Part shown: positions 4,171 to 6,764 of the stretch, piece after piece | How the letters are laid out: every line of letters begins with the position of its first letter | Position numbering within the stretch: the first letter of the stretch is position 1 | Origin: Candidatus Zhuqueibacterota bacterium | GTDB taxonomy: Bacteria; SM23-31; B21-G16 | NCBI GenBank assembly: GCA_003644825.1 | Contig: QNDJ01000092.1 | Location: forward strand, 1-6,764 | DNA: 6,764 nt | Reading direction: 5' to 3' | Program-made: the position numbers and the translations under genes | The notes under the pieces: model-generated | Seen by the model: the letters and a program-made list of their open reading frames with translations, nothing else | The model's database searches: none | Told to the model about the DNA's origin: nothing

Positions 4171-6764
4171 TCATAATTCTGAGTATGCAGAATCTATCAT
4201 AGAATAAATTTGTTTATCAGTAAAATGTTTTGCAGTAATTGCACCAGTTGGGCACCAGGAAGCACAGGTGCCACATCCTTTACAAAGAACTTCATTAATT
4301 CTTGAAACATACACTCCAGGACTTTTTTCAATTAATTCAGGAGCATGAAATTCACAAATAGAAACACACTTTCCACAGGCTCTGCATAAATTCTCATCTA
4401 CTACTGCAGTTGTGGGCTCAATTTCTGTTGTATCAGTATATATAATGGAAGCAACTTTACCCGCTGCTGCAGAAGCCTGACTCATAGAATCCGAAATATC
4501 TTTAGGGCTTTGAACACAACCACATAGATAAACCCCTTCTGATGTTGTTTCCACGGGACCCAGTTTAGCATGCCTTTCCATAAAGAAACCATCGAGTCCT
4601 CTTGGTACCTTAAGTAATTCGTGTAACTTTCCCGTTCCCTCTTCATCAGGAACCATAGCTACCGCCAGAACAACAAGGTCTACCGGGACCTCAATATCCT
4701 TTTTAAAAATCTCCATATAAAAGTTTATTTTTTCAGCTTTTGTTTTTCCAGAAACTTCAGGCTCATTTTTTGGGTCATATCTAATAAATTTTACACCCTG
4801 TTTTCGAGCTTCTCTGTATAATTCTTCTGTTCCAGGAGCTACAGTTCTAATATCTCTATAGAATACCACAGAATTTATTCCTTTTTTCTTGAGTTCAATA
4901 GATTGCTTTATAGTTGTAGGACAGCAATACCTTGAGCAGGTCGGGTTTTCTTTACATCTTGAACCGACACATTGAATGAAGGCAACAGTTTTTATTTTAG
5001 CTAAAACTTCATCATTATTTTTCAAAATTGATTCTAATTCCTGGTTTGTAATAACATTTTCAAATTTTTCATATCCAAATTTATTGCCCGGCTTATATAA
5101 AGCTGAACCTGTAGCAAGAACAATTGTCCCGGTTTTAAATGTTCCGTTACTGGTTGAAACTTCAAAATTACCTACAAATCCATTTATTTGTTCAATATTA
5201 CAACCTGTATAAATTTTTACTTTGCTTTTTTCCAATTCTTTTAGCTTTCTGTCCAGGAGTTCACCTGCTGAGATTCCATAAGGATATAAATTATGGAGGA
5301 GGTTCAATCTTCCTCCGAGTTTTTTTTCTTTTTCTATAAGGAAAACCTCAAACCCCTGGGCATCAAGGTCAAGGGCACATTGTATTCCTGAGATTCCACC
5401 ACCAATTATTAATGCTTTCTGGTCAATCTTTATTCTGTTTTTTGTAAGAGGTGAAAGGAATCTTGCCCTTGAAACCGCCATCCTGATCTGGTCTTTTGCT
5501 CTTTCAGTTGCGTTTTCAGGTTCAAAAGAATGAACCCAGGAACACTGGTCTCTTATATTTACCATTTCAAACAGGTATGGGTTCAGTCCTGCCATAAAAC
5601 AGGATTCCCGAAATATCGGTTCATGGGTTCTTGGAGTACAGGCAGCAGCAACAACTCTTGTTAATTTTTCCTCTTTAATAACTTGCTGGATTCTTGACTG
5701 ACCGGTATCCGAACATAAAAAGAGATTGTCTTCAACAAAAGTTACATAAGGCAATGTTTTAACATAATCTAATATTTCAGATATATTGAGAACACCGGCT
5801 ATATTTATTCCACAATGACAAACAAAAACACCAATTCTTGGTGGTCCACTTATATCTACAGGTTCAATCTTGACTTCCTTTTTGGGAAGACGATACGCAG
5901 AAACATATTTTTCAGCTTTTGAGGCTGCTGCTGTAGCCTGAGCCACTGATTCAGATATATCATAGGGACCCGAAGAACAACCACAAAGAAATATCCCATC
6001 TCTTGTTGTTTCTACTGCTGTTATATTTGATTTTTCTGTCTGAAAAAATCCACTCTTATCAAGCTCAATTCCAAGTATCCGGGCAAGTTTCTCACTTCCC
6101 TTAGATGGTAATGCAGTGGATGATAGAACTACCATTTCACTCCTGATAAACTTAAGTTCTCCCGTTAACGTGTCTTCAACATGAATCATTAAGTCACCGG
6201 TCTTTCTGTCTTCATCAATTCGCGCAGGTCTTCCCCTTATATATTCAATTTCACCTGTTTCCAATGACCGCTGATAAAATTCTTCAAATCCTTTGCCGGC
6301 AGCTCTCATATCTATATATAATACATTCAATTTCTTAATGCCGGGTTCATGCTGTTTTACCAGCATACAATCTTTAATGGTATTCAAACAACAATACCTT
6401 GAACAATACTGATTACCTGCTTCGCCTCTCGCTCCAACACATTGAATAAATGTTATGGATTCAGGAGATTTTTTATCAGAAGGCCTTAAAATGTGACCAT
6501 TAGTTGGTCCGGAAGCGCTCAACATCCTCTCGAGCTCTAGTTGAGTTAAAACATTTTTATAAAGACCATATCCATAAGGCTTTATAATTTCAGGATTCAA
6601 AACATCAAATCCTGTAGCTACAATAATAGAACCCACTATCTTTTCAATTATCCTATCTTTTTGCTCCCAATCAATAGCATTTACACTACAGAATTTTTCG
6701 CATGCTTTACATTTACCCCTCTGGAAAAATATACAATTTTCTTTATCAATAACAGGTTTATTTG
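4171..6764 (-). CDS. hdrA: Tandem HdrA-HdrA fusion, flavin/FeS electron-transfer subunit (5' end cut by window edge)
   Basis: The frame is open to the right edge, so the GTG at 6636 is internal; 42 further codons are readable upstream, giving 863 visible residues. Module 1 (about 1-290) starts within the inserted ferredoxin, with a Cx7Cx2Cx3C motif at residues 10-25. It continues with the second half of the FAD domain (IIVATG near 46, CVG at 108, YCSRYCC at 119-125, LCGCSSGP near 259). Module 2 begins near 308 with a full HdrA N-domain (VFVCHCG, C315/C317), then a GGGISG dinucleotide-binding loop (454-459), CVGSR (C598), CSRYCC (609-614) and two CxxCxxCxxxC motifs (793-803, 827-837). Module 2 has no inserted ferredoxin and no CxxC/U motif. 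HdrA is the bifurcating flavin subunit of cytoplasmic Hdr complexes, and a fused pair could mimic the HdrA dimer. It is the first visible gene of the operon, 42 bases before mvhD. Family assignment is secure; the physiological role is inferred. Confidence 0.93.
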   Translation of the reverse strand, partial: NKPVIDKENCIFFQRGKCKACEKFCSVNAIDWEQKDRIIEKIVGSIIVATGFDVLNPEIIKPYGYGLYKNVLTQLELERMLSASGPTNGHILRPSDKKSPESITFIQCVGARGEAGNQYCSRYCCLNTIKDCMLVKQHEPGIKKLNVLYIDMRAAGKGFEEFYQRSLETGEIEYIRGRPARIDEDRKTGDLMIHVEDTLTGELKFIRSEMVVLSSTALPSKGSEKLARILGIELDKSGFFQTEKSNITAVETTRDGIFLCGCSSGPYDISESVAQATAAASKAEKYVSAYRLPKKEVKIEPVDISGPPRIGVFVCHCGINIAGVLNISEILDYVKTLPYVTFVEDNLFLCSDTGQSRIQQVIKEEKLTRVVAAACTPRTHEPIFRESCFMAGLNPYLFEMVNIRDQCSWVHSFEPENATERAKDQIRMAVSRARFLSPLTKNRIKIDQKALIIGGGISGIQCALDLDAQGFEVFLIEKEKKLGGRLNLLHNLYPYGISAGELLDRKLKELEKSKVKIYTGCNIEQINGFVGNFEVSTSNGTFKTGTIVLATGSALYKPGNKFGYEKFENVITNQELESILKNNDEVLAKIKTVAFIQCVGSRCKENPTCSRYCCPTTIKQSIELKKKGINSVVFYRDIRTVAPGTEELYREARKQGVKFIRYDPKNEPEVSGKTKAEKINFYMEIFKKDIEVPVDLVVLAVAMVPDEEGTGKLHELLKVPRGLDGFFMERHAKLGPVETTSEGVYLCGCVQSPKDISDSMSQASAAAGKVASIIYTDTTEIEPTTAVVDENLCRACGKCVSICEFHAPELIEKSPGVYVSRINEVLCKGCGTCASWCPTGAITAKHFTDKQIYSMIDSAYSEL

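Noticed and set aside
85-4173. Alternative genetic code with UGA as Trp or Gly
   Set aside because: TGA ends the tandem HdrA gene (4171) and mvhD (3691) at the expected family ends, Trp is encoded by TGG, and only one in-frame UGA occurs in the hdrA gene.
4171-4173. TGA stop of the tandem HdrA gene as a selenocysteine
   Set aside because: An in-frame TAA follows after two codons, and the protein ends naturally after its C-terminal ferredoxin domain.
4976-5339. Plus-strand ORFs of 66-78 codons
   Set aside because: They are shadows of the tandem HdrA gene, with no motif or ribosome site.
4171-6636. GTG at 6636 as the start of the tandem HdrA gene
   Set aside because: The same frame continues upstream to the window edge and encodes a recognisable cysteine-rich HdrA ferredoxin motif.

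Overview
This window is an AT-rich bacterial segment in which every credible gene lies on the minus strand, transcribed from the right edge towards position 1. It encodes soluble, iron-sulfur-rich subunits of a heterodisulfide-reductase (Hdr) type, flavin-based electron-transfer machine. No hydrogenase, formate dehydrogenase, NADH-dehydrogenase-like module or membrane subunit is visible. The organism is probably a strict anaerobe that uses selenium. It is a bacterium rather than an archaeon, because there are clear Shine-Dalgarno sites and a bacterial-type SECIS hairpin just downstream of an in-frame UGA. The phylum cannot be assigned from this window.

In transcription order: (1) 6764-4171, a 5'-truncated tandem HdrA-HdrA fusion, with 863 residues visible and the frame open through the right edge; (2) 4128-3691, a stand-alone MvhD-type [2Fe-2S] protein; (3) 3669-2518, an HdrC-HdrB fusion of HdrD-like layout with two [4Fe-4S] ferredoxin motifs and two CCG domains; (4) 2499-85, an HdrA-MvhD fusion interrupted by one UGA codon at 1888-1890. 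The gaps between genes are 42, 21 and 18 bases, so this looks like one operon. A hairpin at 8-38 just after the last gene may end it.

The most important point is that the two apparent ORFs at 1888-2499 and 85-1872 are one gene. The frame continues exactly through the UGA, which falls in a CxxU motif at the position where methanococcal HdrA proteins carry selenocysteine. From 20 bases after the UGA, the RNA can form a 7-bp stem capped by a GGUC tetraloop, closely resembling bacterial SECIS elements. Standard annotation would split the gene and miss the selenoprotein.

Inferred joint role: an MvhD domain receives electrons from an unseen dehydrogenase, the HdrA flavins bifurcate or confurcate them, and the HdrCB-like protein passes one branch to a disulfide or similar acceptor through its non-cubane cluster sites. 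The other branch would go to ferredoxin through the HdrA C-terminal ferredoxin domains. The doubled HdrA and doubled MvhD content, including one HdrA module without the inserted ferredoxin and without the CxxC/U motif, points to an unusual asymmetric Hdr complex. Its physiological substrate cannot be read from this window.
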